From: Salinispora vitiensis
GTDB taxonomy: Bacteria > Actinomycetota > Actinomycetes > Mycobacteriales > Micromonosporaceae
DNA length: 64,000 nucleotides
Direction: 5' to 3'
Assembly: GCF_000378825.1 (NCBI RefSeq)
Contig: NZ_KB900388.1
Location: 1,053,947-1,117,946, forward strand
The notes under the pieces were generated by a model that was given only the letters and a program-made list of their open reading frames with translations, did not search any database and was not told the origin of the DNA. Both the position numbers and the translations under genes were made by a program. Positions 7,758 through 16,697 of the stretch are shown one piece after another; the first letter of the stretch is position 1, and each line of letters opens with the position of its first letter.

Positions 7758-8993
7758 TCAGGGCCCGGCGGCCAATGCGGCGCGGACCGGGGCCGACTTC
7801 GCCGCCGCCTCTGCGACCTCGGCCTCCGGGTCACTGCCCCAGGTGATCCCACCGCCGGCCCACACGTGCAGGTGATCGGCGTCAGCCGCGGCCGTGCGAA
7901 TAGTCAAACCAAGGTCGACCCGGCCGGAAGTGACCCAACCCAGCGCGCCCATGCTGGCCCCCCGACCAACCGGCTCCAACGCGGCGATGTGCTCCAGGGC
8001 GGCGAGCTTCGGGGCCCCGGTGACCGACCCGCCAGGGCAGACGGCACGCAGCAGCTCCGCCAGGCCGATCCCATCGGCGACCGCCGCGGAGACGGTCGAC
8101 TCGGCCTGCCACAGGTCGCACCACCGTCGTACGGCGAACAGCTCGTCCACCGCCACGGTGCCGGTACGGGCAAGCCGAGCCAGATCATTACGCTGCAAAT
8201 CGACGATCATGACGTGTTCTGCGCGCTCCTTCGCGCTGGACAACAGCGCCGCCCGGCCGGCGGGGGTGGCCGGGCGGGTGCCCTTGATCGGCCGGGTGAT
8301 CATCCGCCCGGCCGTGACCTCCACGAGGGTCTCCGGGGAGGCGCAGCCAATCGCCCACCCGGCGCCGGTGAGCACGCCCGCATACCGCGCACCCGGCAGC
8401 GCACCGAGGCGGGCCAGGGCGGGCAGCGGATCACCGGCGTAGCGGGCGGCGGCGTGTCCCACCAGGTTGGCCTGGTAAACATCCCCGCGGCCGATTGCCG
8501 CCCGGACGGCACGCACCGCGTCGGCGTGCTGCTGTGGGGTCCAACCCTCCGCCCAGGTACCGAGCCACCAGCCCGACGGCCGGCGGCGGGCCGGGCGGCT
8601 CCCGGACGTGGCGGCGTGGCCGTAGACGACGACAGCCACGTCGGGCAGGGCGGGGGCCGGTGTGGCCGGGCCAGGGCCGCGGCCGACCCCCAGCGCGCCG
8701 GCCGCGGCCGAGACGTAGAGGGCAGCCCCACAGACCAGTTCCGGGGTTCGTCCCGCCGGCCGAGCAAGGTCGTCCAGGGCGAGACCGTGGGCAGCGAGGA
8801 ATTCCTGCACGAGCGGTGCCGGGTCACCGCCGTCGCCGATGCGCCACTCCCACCGGGCGCGTTCGACGTGGGCGCGCCGGCAGTCCGGCGGCGCCGCCGG
8901 CGGAGCAGCCGTCACCCTCGCTGGAAGCGTTTCCACGCTATCCGGTCCATTCCGCCTCAACCGTTCAGTGGATTTTCCACGCGGCACGCGCAC
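7758..8993 (-). CDS. pabB: Aminodeoxychorismate/anthranilate synthase component I (PabB-like)
   Basis: A 411-residue chorismate-utilising enzyme, most like aminodeoxychorismate synthase component I, which makes the 4-aminobenzoate precursor for folate. Diagnostic motifs are RPIKGTRPA near residue 247, EHVMIVDLQRNDLARLA near 272, CPGGSVTGAPKLAALEHI near 328 and GGGITWGSDPEAE near 385. The Lys of PIKGT is the residue expected in PabB-type enzymes; TrpE would have a longer N-terminal regulatory lobe. The N-terminal part is short and poorly conserved. No glutamine amidotransferase (pabA) or lyase (pabC) is adjacent, so the partner lies elsewhere. Secondary-metabolite paralogues look alike, so the physiological role is less sure than the chemistry. 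Confidence 0.85.
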   Translation of the reverse strand: MRVPRGKSTERLRRNGPDSVETLPARVTAAPPAAPPDCRRAHVERARWEWRIGDGGDPAPLVQEFLAAHGLALDDLARPAGRTPELVCGAALYVSAAAGALGVGRGPGPATPAPALPDVAVVVYGHAATSGSRPARRRPSGWWLGTWAEGWTPQQHADAVRAVRAAIGRGDVYQANLVGHAAARYAGDPLPALARLGALPGARYAGVLTGAGWAIGCASPETLVEVTAGRMITRPIKGTRPATPAGRAALLSSAKERAEHVMIVDLQRNDLARLARTGTVAVDELFAVRRWCDLWQAESTVSAAVADGIGLAELLRAVCPGGSVTGAPKLAALEHIAALEPVGRGASMGALGWVTSGRVDLGLTIRTAAADADHLHVWAGGGITWGSDPEAEVAEAAAKSAPVRAALAAGP

Positions 8994-9084
8994 ACCCGCT
9001 CGATGCTGGTCCCTTGAACTTGGTACTGTGCGTCACTGGCCATGTGAACCATCACACAGTTCCCCCACCCTCCGGAGAACCCCG

Positions 9085-9285
9085 ATGTGCCAGCACCAGC
9101 CCACCTGCCCCTCCGCCGACGCCACCGACCGGGACGCCGCCAAAGTCATCGCTTGCTTCCCTGAACAGGGCTGGAGCCTGCTCTGCAACGGCGTCATCAG
9201 GTTCGAGGACACCGGCGAGATACTCCCCGACGGACGCAGCATCGCCCCGCACCGCGGCCCAGCCCGGCACGCTCTCGTCGCCTGA
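9085..9285 (+). CDS. DUF5999 family protein
   Basis: A 66-residue protein of a family widespread in actinobacteria, with the hallmark start MCQHQPTCPSADATDR, the central PEQGWSLLCNGVIRFEDTG and the ending LPDGRSIAPHRG. The conserved Cys and His residues (CQH...C near the start and LLCNG in the middle) could bind a metal; this is an inference, as the function is not known. The ATG at 9085 has GGAG 7 bases upstream. It diverges from pabB and converges on gcvP, separated from it by a hairpin. Confidence 0.85.
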   Translation: MCQHQPTCPSADATDRDAAKVIACFPEQGWSLLCNGVIRFEDTGEILPDGRSIAPHRGPARHALVA

Positions 9286-9371
9286 TGACAACTGACAGTA
9301 ATTATTTGGTTCCGTTGCCCCCAGGCTAGCCGTCCGCACAGGTCACCGGCCCGGGAGTGTCGACACCAACC

Positions 9372-9396
9372 GGCCGGGCGGAAACCCCGCCCGGCC
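9372..9396. terminator. Bidirectional hairpin between DUF5999 gene and gcvP
   Basis: Ten-base perfect arms, GGCCGGGCGG at 9372-9381 and its complement at 9387-9396, enclose a 5-base loop. It lies between two convergent genes and could end transcription from both. Confidence 0.6.
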
Positions 9397-9409
9397 CGCC
9401 GGCCGCGTA

Positions 9410-12226
9410 TCACTCCTCAAACGCCTGCGGTGCGGGACAGGAACACACCAGGTTCCGGTCACCGTACGCACCGTCAATCCGCCGCACCGGCGGCCAGTAC
9501 TTCCCCAGCCGATTCCCCGCCGGGTAGGCCCCAACCGACCGCGAATACGGATGCGACCACTGGTCCGCCGAGACCATCGCCGCCGTGTGCGGGGCGTTCA
9601 CCAACGGGTTGTCCTCCGCCGGCCACTCCCCCGACCCCACCTTGTCGATCTCGGCTCGGATCGCGATCAGCGCGTCACAGAACCGATCCAACTCGGTGAG
9701 ATCTTCGCTCTCCGTCGGCTCCACCATCAACGTCCCCGCCACCGGGAACGACATCGTCGGCGCGTGGAAACCGTAGTCGATCAGCCGCTTGGCCACATCA
9801 TCGACGCTGACTCCCGTCGCCTTCGTCACCGGCCGCAGATCCAGAATGCACTCGTGCGCCACCAGGCCCTTGTTACCCGCGTACAACACTGGGAAAGCGC
9901 CCCGCAGCCGCGCCGCCACATAGTTGGCCGCCAGCACCGCCACCCCGGTGGCCCGGGTCAGCCCAGCCGCGCCCATCATCCGCAGATACATCCACGGAAT
10001 CGGCAGGATCCCCGCCGATCCGTACCGGGCCGCCGACACCGCCGGCCGAGGCGAATCCACCGCGAGCGGGTCACCGGGCAGGAACGGCGTCAGATGCGAG
10101 CGCACCGCCACCGGCCCCACCCCCGGCCCGCCACCACCATGCGGGATACAGAACGTCTTGTGCAGATTCAGGTGCGACACATCCGCACCAAACCGTCCCG
10201 GCTTCGCGAACCCGACCAGGGCGTTGAGGTTCGCCCCATCGACATACACCTGCCCGCCCGCGTCGTGCACCTTCGCACACACCTGAGCGATACCCGTCTC
10301 ATACACGCCATGCGTTGACGGATACGTCACCATGATCGCGGCGAGCGTCTCCCGATGCGCATCGATCTTGGTGTCGAGGTCGATCAGGTCAATGTTGCCG
10401 TCGGCATCGCAGCCGACCACCACCACCCGCATCCCCGCCATCACCGCCGACGCGGCATTCGTGCCGTGCGCCGACGACGGAATCAGACACACATTCCGGT
10501 GCCCCGCACCCCGCGACCGGTGATACGCGCGGATCGCCAACAGCCCCGCCAGCTCCCCCTGCGAACCCGCGTTGGGCTGCACACTGACCGCGTCGTACCC
10601 GGTCACCTCCGCCAGCCAGCCCTCCAGCTGAGCGATCAGCTCCCGGTAACCAGCGGTCTGCGACTCGGGCGCCAACGGATGCACCTGCGCGAACTCCGCC
10701 CAGCTCACCGGCTCCATCTCGGTGGTCGCGTTCAGCTTCATCGTGCACGACCCCAACGGGATCATGCCCCGATCCAAGGCATAGTCAAGGTCCGCCAGCC
10801 GACGCAGGTACCGCAGCATCGCCGTCTCCGACCGATGCGCGCTGAAAACCGGGTGGGTGAGGAAATCCGACGTACGCGCCAACGCCGCCGGCAACGCCGT
10901 ATCCACCGCACCGGTGAAGACCGGCACCCCGAACGCCGCCCACACCGCCGCGAGATGCGCCTCCGTCGTGGTCTCGTCGCAGGAAACACCCACCCGGTCG
11001 GCGTCCACCAGCCGCAGACTCACCCCCCGCTGCGCGGCAGCCGCCACCACCTCGGCCGCCCGGCCCGGCACCACCGCCGAGACAGTGTCAAAGAACAGAA
11101 CATCCGCAACATCCACCCCACCCGCGCGCAACCCGGCCGCCAGCCGCGCCGCCATCGCATGGGTCCGCGCCCCGATCGCCCGCAACCCGTCCGGGCCGTG
11201 GTACACCGCATACATCCCGGCCATCACCGCAAGCAGAACCTGCGCGGTGCAGATGTTGCTCGTCGCCTTCTCCCGACGGATGTGCTGCTCCCGGGTCTGC
11301 AACGCCAACCGGTACGCCGACTCCCCGTCCGCGTCCCGCGACACACCGACCAACCGTCCCGGCAGCATCCGCTGCAGGCCCGCGCGGACCGCCAGGTAGC
11401 CGGCGTGCGGGCCACCGAAGCCCATCGGCACCCCGAACCGTTGGGTGGTTCCCACCGCGATATCAACACCGATCTCCCCCGGCGGACGCAGCAGCGTCAA
11501 CGCCAACAGGTCGGCGGCCACGGTCACCAACGCGCCCACGGCATGCGCGGCGCCCACCACCGAAGCGTGGTCCCGCACCGCCCCGGACGCCCCCGGATAC
11601 TGCACGTGCAAGCCGAAGAACTCCGCCGGCAGCTCCCCACGATCAAGGTCAACCACCTGCACGTCAATGCCGAGCGGCTCGGCCCGACCCGCGATCACCG
11701 CCACCGTCTGCGGCAACGTGTCCGCATCCACCACATACACCTGGCTCCGGCTGCGGCTCGCCCGCCGCGCCAGCGTCATCGCCTCGGCCGCCGCCGTGCC
11801 CTCATCGAGCATCGAAGCGTTCGCGGTCGCCAACCCGGTCAGATCCGTGACCATGGTCTGGAAGTTCAGCAACGCCTCCAGCCGGCCCTGGCTGATCTCC
11901 GGCTGGTACGGCGTGTACGCGGTGTACCAGCCGGGATTCTCCAACACGTTACGCCGGATCACCGCTGGCGTGTGCGTGCCGTAGTAGCCCAGACCGATCA
12001 TCGACACCGCAGCAGTGTTGCGCTCAGCCAGCGACCGCAGCTGCGCCAACGCCTCCGACTCACTGGCCGGCGCCGGTAGGTCCAGGGTGCCCGACCACCG
12101 GATCGCCTCCGGGATCGCCGCGTCCATCAACTCGTCAACAGAGTCGTAGCCGACGACCTCCAACATCCGGCGTTCGTCCTGTGGATCCGGACCGATATGA
12201 CGGGCGGCGAACTGCTCAAGGGACAT
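9410..12226 (-). CDS. gcvP: Glycine dehydrogenase (decarboxylating), P-protein
   Basis: A fused full-length P-protein of 938 residues. It decarboxylates glycine and passes the aminomethyl group to lipoylated GcvH in the glycine cleavage system. The N-terminal half starts [15 protein letters not shown], and the central linker carries [15 protein letters not shown]. The pyridoxal-phosphate lysine is in [17 protein letters not shown] near residue 695. Its partner gcvH lies upstream on the same strand (16255), but gcvT is not in the window. The gene is preceded by a glycine riboswitch, so it is expected to be switched on by glycine. It corresponds in position to Rv1832 in mycobacteria. Confidence 0.97.
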   Translation of the reverse strand: MSLEQFAARHIGPDPQDERRMLEVVGYDSVDELMDAAIPEAIRWSGTLDLPAPASESEALAQLRSLAERNTAAVSMIGLGYYGTHTPAVIRRNVLENPGWYTAYTPYQPEISQGRLEALLNFQTMVTDLTGLATANASMLDEGTAAAEAMTLARRASRSRSQVYVVDADTLPQTVAVIAGRAEPLGIDVQVVDLDRGELPAEFFGLHVQYPGASGAVRDHASVVGAAHAVGALVTVAADLLALTLLRPPGEIGVDIAVGTTQRFGVPMGFGGPHAGYLAVRAGLQRMLPGRLVGVSRDADGESAYRLALQTREQHIRREKATSNICTAQVLLAVMAGMYAVYHGPDGLRAIGARTHAMAARLAAGLRAGGVDVADVLFFDTVSAVVPGRAAEVVAAAAQRGVSLRLVDADRVGVSCDETTTEAHLAAVWAAFGVPVFTGAVDTALPAALARTSDFLTHPVFSAHRSETAMLRYLRRLADLDYALDRGMIPLGSCTMKLNATTEMEPVSWAEFAQVHPLAPESQTAGYRELIAQLEGWLAEVTGYDAVSVQPNAGSQGELAGLLAIRAYHRSRGAGHRNVCLIPSSAHGTNAASAVMAGMRVVVVGCDADGNIDLIDLDTKIDAHRETLAAIMVTYPSTHGVYETGIAQVCAKVHDAGGQVYVDGANLNALVGFAKPGRFGADVSHLNLHKTFCIPHGGGGPGVGPVAVRSHLTPFLPGDPLAVDSPRPAVSAARYGSAGILPIPWMYLRMMGAAGLTRATGVAVLAANYVAARLRGAFPVLYAGNKGLVAHECILDLRPVTKATGVSVDDVAKRLIDYGFHAPTMSFPVAGTLMVEPTESEDLTELDRFCDALIAIRAEIDKVGSGEWPAEDNPLVNAPHTAAMVSADQWSHPYSRSVGAYPAGNRLGKYWPPVRRIDGAYGDRNLVCSCPAPQAFEE

Positions 12227-12300
12227 GGGGCGCTCCCCGGGGATGAGGTCGACAGGTCGGCCTCCCCCTCTGTCGCGCCCACAGACGCTCCACAGTGCCT

Positions 12301-12394
12301 ACCCGTGAGGTCCTTTTGCCTGAGAGGTTCCGGGGAGGATTTGCCCCTTCGGCGCCGCGCCGGGTGGTTTCCGGGCGGTCTCTCCCACACGGGT
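12301..12394 (-). promoter_or_regulatory. Glycine riboswitch, single aptamer
   Basis: On the minus strand the leader of gcvP contains the conserved glycine-aptamer blocks in order: GGAGAGACC (complement of 12378-12386), GCCGAAGGGGCAAA (complement of 12340-12353) and CTCTCAGGCAAAAGGACC (complement of 12309-12326). A perfect 7-base P1 stem, ACCCGTG with CACGGGT, joins 12388-12394 to 12301-12307. Only one aptamer is visible; the 75 bases between it and gcvP lack a second set of these blocks. It presumably activates gcvP when glycine is in excess. Confidence 0.92.
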
Positions 12395-12483
12395 GCGACC
12401 GGCACGACCAACGCTACCAGCGGCCATCCCCACCCGGGCGTCCCCACCCGGGCCACTACCGACCGCAGAACAGCCCACCACGG

Positions 12484-13419
12484 TCAGCCCACCGCCACCG
12501 TTCCCCCCGCGCCGCCCGGGAGGACACCCGGCTGGTCCGCGTCGTCGGGGACGACGGCACCCGGCTGACCTGCGCCTTCTGTGACGGCACTCAAACGATC
12601 AGCCAGCATCGGCAACACCTGGCCCAGCGGGGCATCCACCGTCACCGCCGCATACGCATCGCCGCGAGTCGCGCCCTGGTTAACAATCGCCACCGGAATC
12701 CCCAAACCTGCCGCCCGCACCACAAACCGCCGCCCCGACATAACCGTCAGCGACGAACCAAGCACCAGCAGCAGCCGCGCGGACTCCACCATGGCGAAAC
12801 ACCGGGCCACCCGCGCCGCCGGCACCGACTCCCCGAAGAACACCACATCCGGTTTCAGCACTCCCGTGTCGCACTGGGCGCAATCGACCATGCGGAACCC
12901 CGCCACCGCCGAATCAGCGAGATCCCCATCACCATCCGGATTGACCGCCGACCCCCACGCCGCAAAACCGGGGTTCGCCTCCGCCAGCCGCTGATGCAGC
13001 TCTGACCGCGACACCCCAACCCCACACCCCAGGCACACCACCTCGGCCAGGCGCCCATGCAACTCCACCACCCCGCGGCTACCCGCCGCCGTGTGCAACC
13101 CGTCCACGTTCTGCGTGACAACCCCGTCCACCAAACCGGCCTGCTGCAGGCGAGCCACCGCCCGATGCCCGGCGTTGGGGACCGCCCGGGCGATCGTTCG
13201 CCACCCCAGATGACTCCGCGCCCAATACCGCCGCCGCGCCAACGGATCCCGCGTAAACACCTGATACGTCATCGGAGAATGCCGCCGGGCCGCCCCACTG
13301 GCCCCCCGGTAGTCGGGAATACCCGATTCGGTGGACAGGCCGGCGCCGCTGAGCACCACCACCCCACCACCCGAGACCAACCCCGCCAACACGTCAACCT
13401 GTTCGCTCACCAGAACCAT
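12484..13419 (-). CDS. Sir2-family NAD-dependent protein deacylase
   Basis: A 311-residue sirtuin. Motifs in order are GAGLSTESGIPDYRG near residue 25 (NAD binding), TQNVDGLH near 103 with the catalytic region ELHG near 118, two zinc-binding Cys pairs (CLGC near 129 and CAQC near 180) and GSSLTV near 222. It removes acyl groups from lysines using NAD; targets here are unknown, though central metabolic enzymes such as the adjacent glycine cleavage proteins are typical substrates. The C-terminal 40 residues are Gly/Pro-rich and probably disordered. It sits between the MerR gene and the gcvP riboswitch, a position with no sir2 in the mycobacterial order, so it is an insertion into an otherwise conserved block. 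Confidence 0.93.
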   Translation of the reverse strand: MVLVSEQVDVLAGLVSGGGVVVLSGAGLSTESGIPDYRGASGAARRHSPMTYQVFTRDPLARRRYWARSHLGWRTIARAVPNAGHRAVARLQQAGLVDGVVTQNVDGLHTAAGSRGVVELHGRLAEVVCLGCGVGVSRSELHQRLAEANPGFAAWGSAVNPDGDGDLADSAVAGFRMVDCAQCDTGVLKPDVVFFGESVPAARVARCFAMVESARLLLVLGSSLTVMSGRRFVVRAAGLGIPVAIVNQGATRGDAYAAVTVDAPLGQVLPMLADRLSAVTEGAGQPGAVVPDDADQPGVLPGGAGGTVAVG

Positions 13420-13456
13420 GCTGCCGCGTCCGCGACCAACCGCCCACCACCGCCGC

Positions 13457-14032
13457 TCAACTCACCCGCCGCCGCGCCCGCCGCGCCGCCAACTCGTCCG
13501 CCACCACCTCCACCGCAGCCGGCGCCGGCGCCGGCGCCGGCTGCGGTACCACCGACTCCGCCGGCAGATGCGACAACGAACCCTGGACCTCCTTGAACGC
13601 CCCACCGATCGCGATCCCAAACACGCCCTGGCCACCCTGCAACAGGTCAACCACCTCCTCCGGCGACCGGCACTCGTACACCGTCGTCCCATCGGAAATC
13701 AACGTGATGCCCGCGAGGTCCGCCACCCCCCGTGACCGCAACGCCTCAATCGCCTTCCGGATGTTCTGCAACGACACCCCAGCGTCCAGCAGCCGCTTGA
13801 CCACCTTCAACACCACCAGGTCCCGGAACGAGTACAACCGCTGCGTACCCGAACCAGACGCGTCCCGCACCCCCGGTACGACCAGACCCGTCCGCGCCCA
13901 ATAGTCCAACTGCCGGTAACTGATACCCACCGCGTGGCAGGCCGTCACACCCCGGTAGCCGACCTCGCTGTCACCGTCAATCGCCGCCGCACCTGGCCCC
14001 GAACCCACATCGGAATCCCACGGCTCCTGCAT
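13457..14032 (-). CDS. MerR-family regulator (Rv1830-like)
   Basis: A 191-residue MerR-type DNA-binding protein. After an acidic N-terminus (MQEPWDSDVG), the winged helix reads GYRGVTACHAVGISYRQLDY and continues through RTGLVVPG to TQRLYSFRDLVVLKVVKRLLDAGVSLQNIRKAI; there are no effector-binding cysteines. The C-terminus is a Pro-Ala repeat and a basic tail. The ATG at 14032 is preceded by GGGAGG 8 bases upstream; a longer frame to 14143 gives a low-complexity extension and was rejected. By position next to the DUF151 gene it matches Rv1830 of mycobacteria, a regulator linked to cell-cycle and growth genes there. The target here is not visible. Confidence 0.88.
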   Translation of the reverse strand: MQEPWDSDVGSGPGAAAIDGDSEVGYRGVTACHAVGISYRQLDYWARTGLVVPGVRDASGSGTQRLYSFRDLVVLKVVKRLLDAGVSLQNIRKAIEALRSRGVADLAGITLISDGTTVYECRSPEEVVDLLQGGQGVFGIAIGGAFKEVQGSLSHLPAESVVPQPAPAPAPAAVEVVADELAARRARRRVS

Positions 14033-14217
14033 CCGGACAACCTCCCCGCCGTGCGGTGCCACGCCCACGCCGAGACGAGCACCCCTCGATACGGTCACCC
14101 TAACGCCGCACCCAACGGTTACCAGGCAACAACAACACGACACGCCGCACCCGCAACACGCCCACAGAGAGCGTCACCAACCGTGACGACACCGCAACCA
14201 GGGCCCGGATCAACCGG

Positions 14218-14682
14218 TCAACCGGCAAAGTCCTCCGGACTCACCTGGTCCAAGAACTCCCGGAACTTCTCCACCTCGTCCTCCTGCTCATCCGGAATCA
14301 CAATCCCGGCCTCACTGAGAACCTCGTCGGCACACCGAATGGGCGCCCCCACCCGCAACGCCAACGCGATGGAATCACTCGGCCGCGCCGACACCCGCAC
14401 CCCGTCACCGAGCAACAGATCAGCGAAGAAGACATTCTCCTTCAACTCGGTGATCTCCACCGCCTGCAACGGCGCCTCCAACGCCGCCAACACATCCCGC
14501 AGCAGATCGTGCGTCAACGGCCGCGTCGGCTTGACCCCCTGCTGCTCGTAGGCGATCGCCGTCGCCTCGACCGCGCCGATCCAGATCGGCAGATAGCGGT
14601 CCCCCTCGACCTCCCGGAGTAAGACGATCGGCTGGTTGCCCGGCAGCTCCACCCGAACTCCGACCACACTCAGCTCGCGCAC
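14218..14682 (-). CDS. DUF151 bifunctional nuclease family protein
   Basis: A 154-residue protein of the bifunctional nuclease (DUF151) family. It begins VRELSVVGVRVELPGNQP, followed by IVLLREVEGDRYLPIWIGAVEA and RPLTHDLL, with FADLLLGDGVRVSARPSDSIALALR near residue 90. Family members have been reported to have RNase and DNase activity, but the role in actinobacteria is unclear. The GTG at 14682 is chosen for the family start and for GGAGG 5 bases upstream; the frame runs further to 14835 with unconserved sequence. The C-terminal tail is acidic (DEQEDEVEKF). It matches Rv1829 in the conserved block and is flanked by two MerR genes on the same strand. Confidence 0.88.
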   Translation of the reverse strand: MRELSVVGVRVELPGNQPIVLLREVEGDRYLPIWIGAVEATAIAYEQQGVKPTRPLTHDLLRDVLAALEAPLQAVEITELKENVFFADLLLGDGVRVSARPSDSIALALRVGAPIRCADEVLSEAGIVIPDEQEDEVEKFREFLDQVSPEDFAG

Positions 14683-14719
14683 CGCCGCCTCCGTGTCGTT
14701 GTCACCTACGCCGCACCGC

Positions 14720-14787
14720 ACCCCTTCTGCACGGTACACGGACCGCGACCCGGCCGTCGCACGCGCGGCACGCGCCGCAGAAGGGGT
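14720..14787 (-). repeat. Long-range inverted repeat in the leader of the DUF151 gene
   Basis: ACCCCTTCTGC at 14720-14730 and its exact complement GCAGAAGGGGT at 14777-14787 could pair across a 46-base loop that itself contains short GC-rich complementarity. The structure lies in the gap between the ftsR-like gene and the DUF151 gene, so it could end the first transcript or act as an attenuator. Confidence 0.45.
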
Positions 14788-14844
14788 TACCCCGGCAAGC
14801 CTACGGCACGCGCCACCGGGCAGATCTTTCCGCACACACCCGCC

Positions 14845-15588
14845 TCACCGCCCCAACGTCGAACGCAACCCCACCCGCACCAACGCCGCGTGCAGCCGCT
14901 GCGACAACGCCACCAACTCCCGCGCCGTCTCCGCCGCCCGCGCCCGTGCCGCCGGATCACTCTGCCGCGCCAACGGCGTCACCAACTGCGCAAACAACCC
15001 CACCTCACGGTCTGCCGCCAACCGATACCCCCGCAGATGCCGCGGCTCCAACCCGTACGCCGCCAGACCCGCCACCGCCTCAGCGATGATCAACGCATCT
15101 CCGTCGTACCAGCCCGGCGGATCCGACACCACCACACCAAGGCGCTCCAGCTCCGCCAGCGTCGCCTTATCCACACCGCTGCGGGCAATCAACTCGGCCC
15201 GGTCCAACCGCGCCGACTCGGCCTCCGCTTGCTGCCCCGGCACCTCCCCACCCGGGCCCACCGCCACCAATGCAGGCCGAGAACGACCCGGCGGCTCACC
15301 CATGGCATCCCAGCCCGCCAACTGCTCACGGATCACCCGCAGTGGCAGATACTGATCCCGCTGCGCGGTCAATACAAACCGCAACCGCGCCACATCATCC
15401 CAGCTGTACTTCCGGTACCCCGCCGCCGTCCGCTGCGGCTCCACCAAGCCTTCAGCCTCGAGGAACCGCAACTTCGACAACGTGGCATCCGGAAAATCCA
15501 CCCGCAACTGGGCCAGCACCTCACCGATGCTCATCAACGGCTGCGGACGGGATGAGCCCGCCGCAGCGGACGCCGCCGGCTCACTCAC
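14845..15588 (-). CDS. MerR-family regulator (FtsR/Rv1828-like)
   Basis: A 247-residue MerR-type regulator with helix-turn-helix MSIGEVLAQLRVDFPDATLS and wing GLVEPQRTAAGYRKYSWDDV, then a long helical C-terminal domain. Gene position beside garA and the family layout match Rv1828 and the corynebacterial FtsR, which controls ftsZ. Its GTG start overlaps the stop of the FHA gene (GTGA at 15588-15585), so translation is coupled. The middle contains a Gly/Pro-rich insert around residues 100-120. I infer a cell-division regulatory role from the family; no ftsZ gene is in the window. Confidence 0.88.
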   Translation of the reverse strand: MSEPAASAAAGSSRPQPLMSIGEVLAQLRVDFPDATLSKLRFLEAEGLVEPQRTAAGYRKYSWDDVARLRFVLTAQRDQYLPLRVIREQLAGWDAMGEPPGRSRPALVAVGPGGEVPGQQAEAESARLDRAELIARSGVDKATLAELERLGVVVSDPPGWYDGDALIIAEAVAGLAAYGLEPRHLRGYRLAADREVGLFAQLVTPLARQSDPAARARAAETARELVALSQRLHAALVRVGLRSTLGR

Positions 15589-16037
15589 CCCCGGCCGGCC
15601 CCCTCCTCGGGCCGCGGACCAGCAAGGAACACCAACCGGAACTTACCGATCTGCACCTCGTCGCCATTGCTCAACGTAGCCGCCTCGACCCGCTCCCGGT
15701 TCACATACGTCCCGTTCAGGCTCCCCACATCCCGCACCGTGAACGTCCCACCATCCCGGTGGAACTCCGCATGCCGCCGCGACACCGTCACGTCATCCAA
15801 GAAAATGTCACTGTCCGGATGCCGCCCACTGGTCGTCACATCGTGGTCCAGCAAGAAGCGGGCGCCCGCGTTCGGCCCCCGCCGCACCACCAGCAGAGCC
15901 ATCCCTGGCGGCAACGAACCGGACATCCGGTTCGGCATCACATCGGTAACCGGCCCCTCCAGGGCCTCTTCGAGCGAGCCGAGATTGAGCGTCGAAGTGA
16001 CGTCGAGTGGGGGGAACTCGTCGTCTGGGCGCGTCAT
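15585..16037 (-). CDS. garA: FHA-domain regulator of 2-oxoglutarate metabolism (GarA/OdhI type)
   Basis: A 150-residue phosphopeptide-binding protein. The forkhead-associated domain is at the C-terminal half: GRHPDSDIFLDDVTVSRRH near residue 75 and DVGSLNGTYVN near 105, almost identical to GarA/OdhI. Known homologues inhibit 2-oxoglutarate dehydrogenase and tune glutamate enzymes until Ser/Thr kinases such as PknG phosphorylate an N-terminal Thr. Here the phosphosite region reads DVTSTLNLGS, so T-S-T replaces the usual consecutive Thr pair. The ATG at 16037 has AGGTGG 5 bases upstream; a GTG nine bases earlier is also possible. It overlaps the next MerR gene by 4 bases. Confidence 0.92.
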   Translation of the reverse strand: MTRPDDEFPPLDVTSTLNLGSLEEALEGPVTDVMPNRMSGSLPPGMALLVVRRGPNAGARFLLDHDVTTSGRHPDSDIFLDDVTVSRRHAEFHRDGGTFTVRDVGSLNGTYVNRERVEAATLSNGDEVQIGKFRLVFLAGPRPEEGAGRG

Positions 16038-16254
16038 CGGGACCACCTCACGGATCTATTCGGTCAGCGTCGGGTAGGAGCGGGTTTGGCCGCCGGGCAT
16101 TCTCGCACCCGGCGGCTGGCTCCCCGTGCCAGGAAGGCACCTACACAACGCTCAACTATCGGATTCTCGGTCGACTGGGCGAGCCTAGCCAGCGCCGAAA
16201 AGCAGGGCAACCGGACGCGCGGAACCAACCCCCGCGCCGGCAGAAGGGCACCAC

Positions 16255-16635
16255 TCAGCCCTCGGTGAGCTCGCGATACGCACCCGCCGACAGCAGGCCG
16301 TCCAGCCCGCCCTGGTCAGCCACGGTGACCTCGAACAGCCAACCCGCAGCATACGGATCACTATTGATCAACTCGGGAGTATCGCCCAGCGCCTCATTGC
16401 ACGCCGACACCGTCCCGCCGACCGGCGCGTAGATCTCCGACACACTCTTCGTCGACTCGATCTCACCTACCGAATCGCCGGCGGACACCGCCGACCCAAC
16501 CTCGGGCAGTTGGACGAAGACGATGTCACCCAGCGCGTCCTGCGCGAAGTGCGTGATACCAACCCGCAGCACACCGTCGCCACCACCCGCAACCCACTCG
16601 TGCTCGGCGGTATACCGTAGATCCTCAGGAATCAC
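16255..16635 (-). CDS. gcvH: Glycine cleavage system H protein
   Basis: The 126-residue lipoyl carrier of the glycine cleavage system. It starts MIPEDLRYTAEHEWV. The lipoylated lysine lies in GEIESTKSVSEIYAPVGG near residue 64, and the family end GWLFEV is near 100. It shuttles the aminomethyl group between GcvP, GcvT and the dihydrolipoyl dehydrogenase. It is placed between the DUF881 genes and garA, as in mycobacteria (Rv1826). No riboswitch precedes it, unlike gcvP. Confidence 0.96.
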   Translation of the reverse strand: MIPEDLRYTAEHEWVAGGGDGVLRVGITHFAQDALGDIVFVQLPEVGSAVSAGDSVGEIESTKSVSEIYAPVGGTVSACNEALGDTPELINSDPYAAGWLFEVTVADQGGLDGLLSAGAYRELTEG

Positions 16636-16697
16636 CAGATGCGTCCTTCATCCATCGTGCGCCAGTCCCCCACGTGACGGCGCAGCCGCGCCGCCAG

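Noticed and set aside
7677..9017. Plus-strand frame of 446 codons opposite pabB
   Set aside because: Gly/Arg-rich low-complexity product fully antisense to a gene with clear catalytic motifs.
9551..12079. Long plus-strand frames opposite gcvP (255 and 574 codons)
   Set aside because: They are Arg/His/Pro-rich, lack domains and ribosome sites, and are the mirror of a highly conserved gene; a usual effect of high GC at third codon positions.
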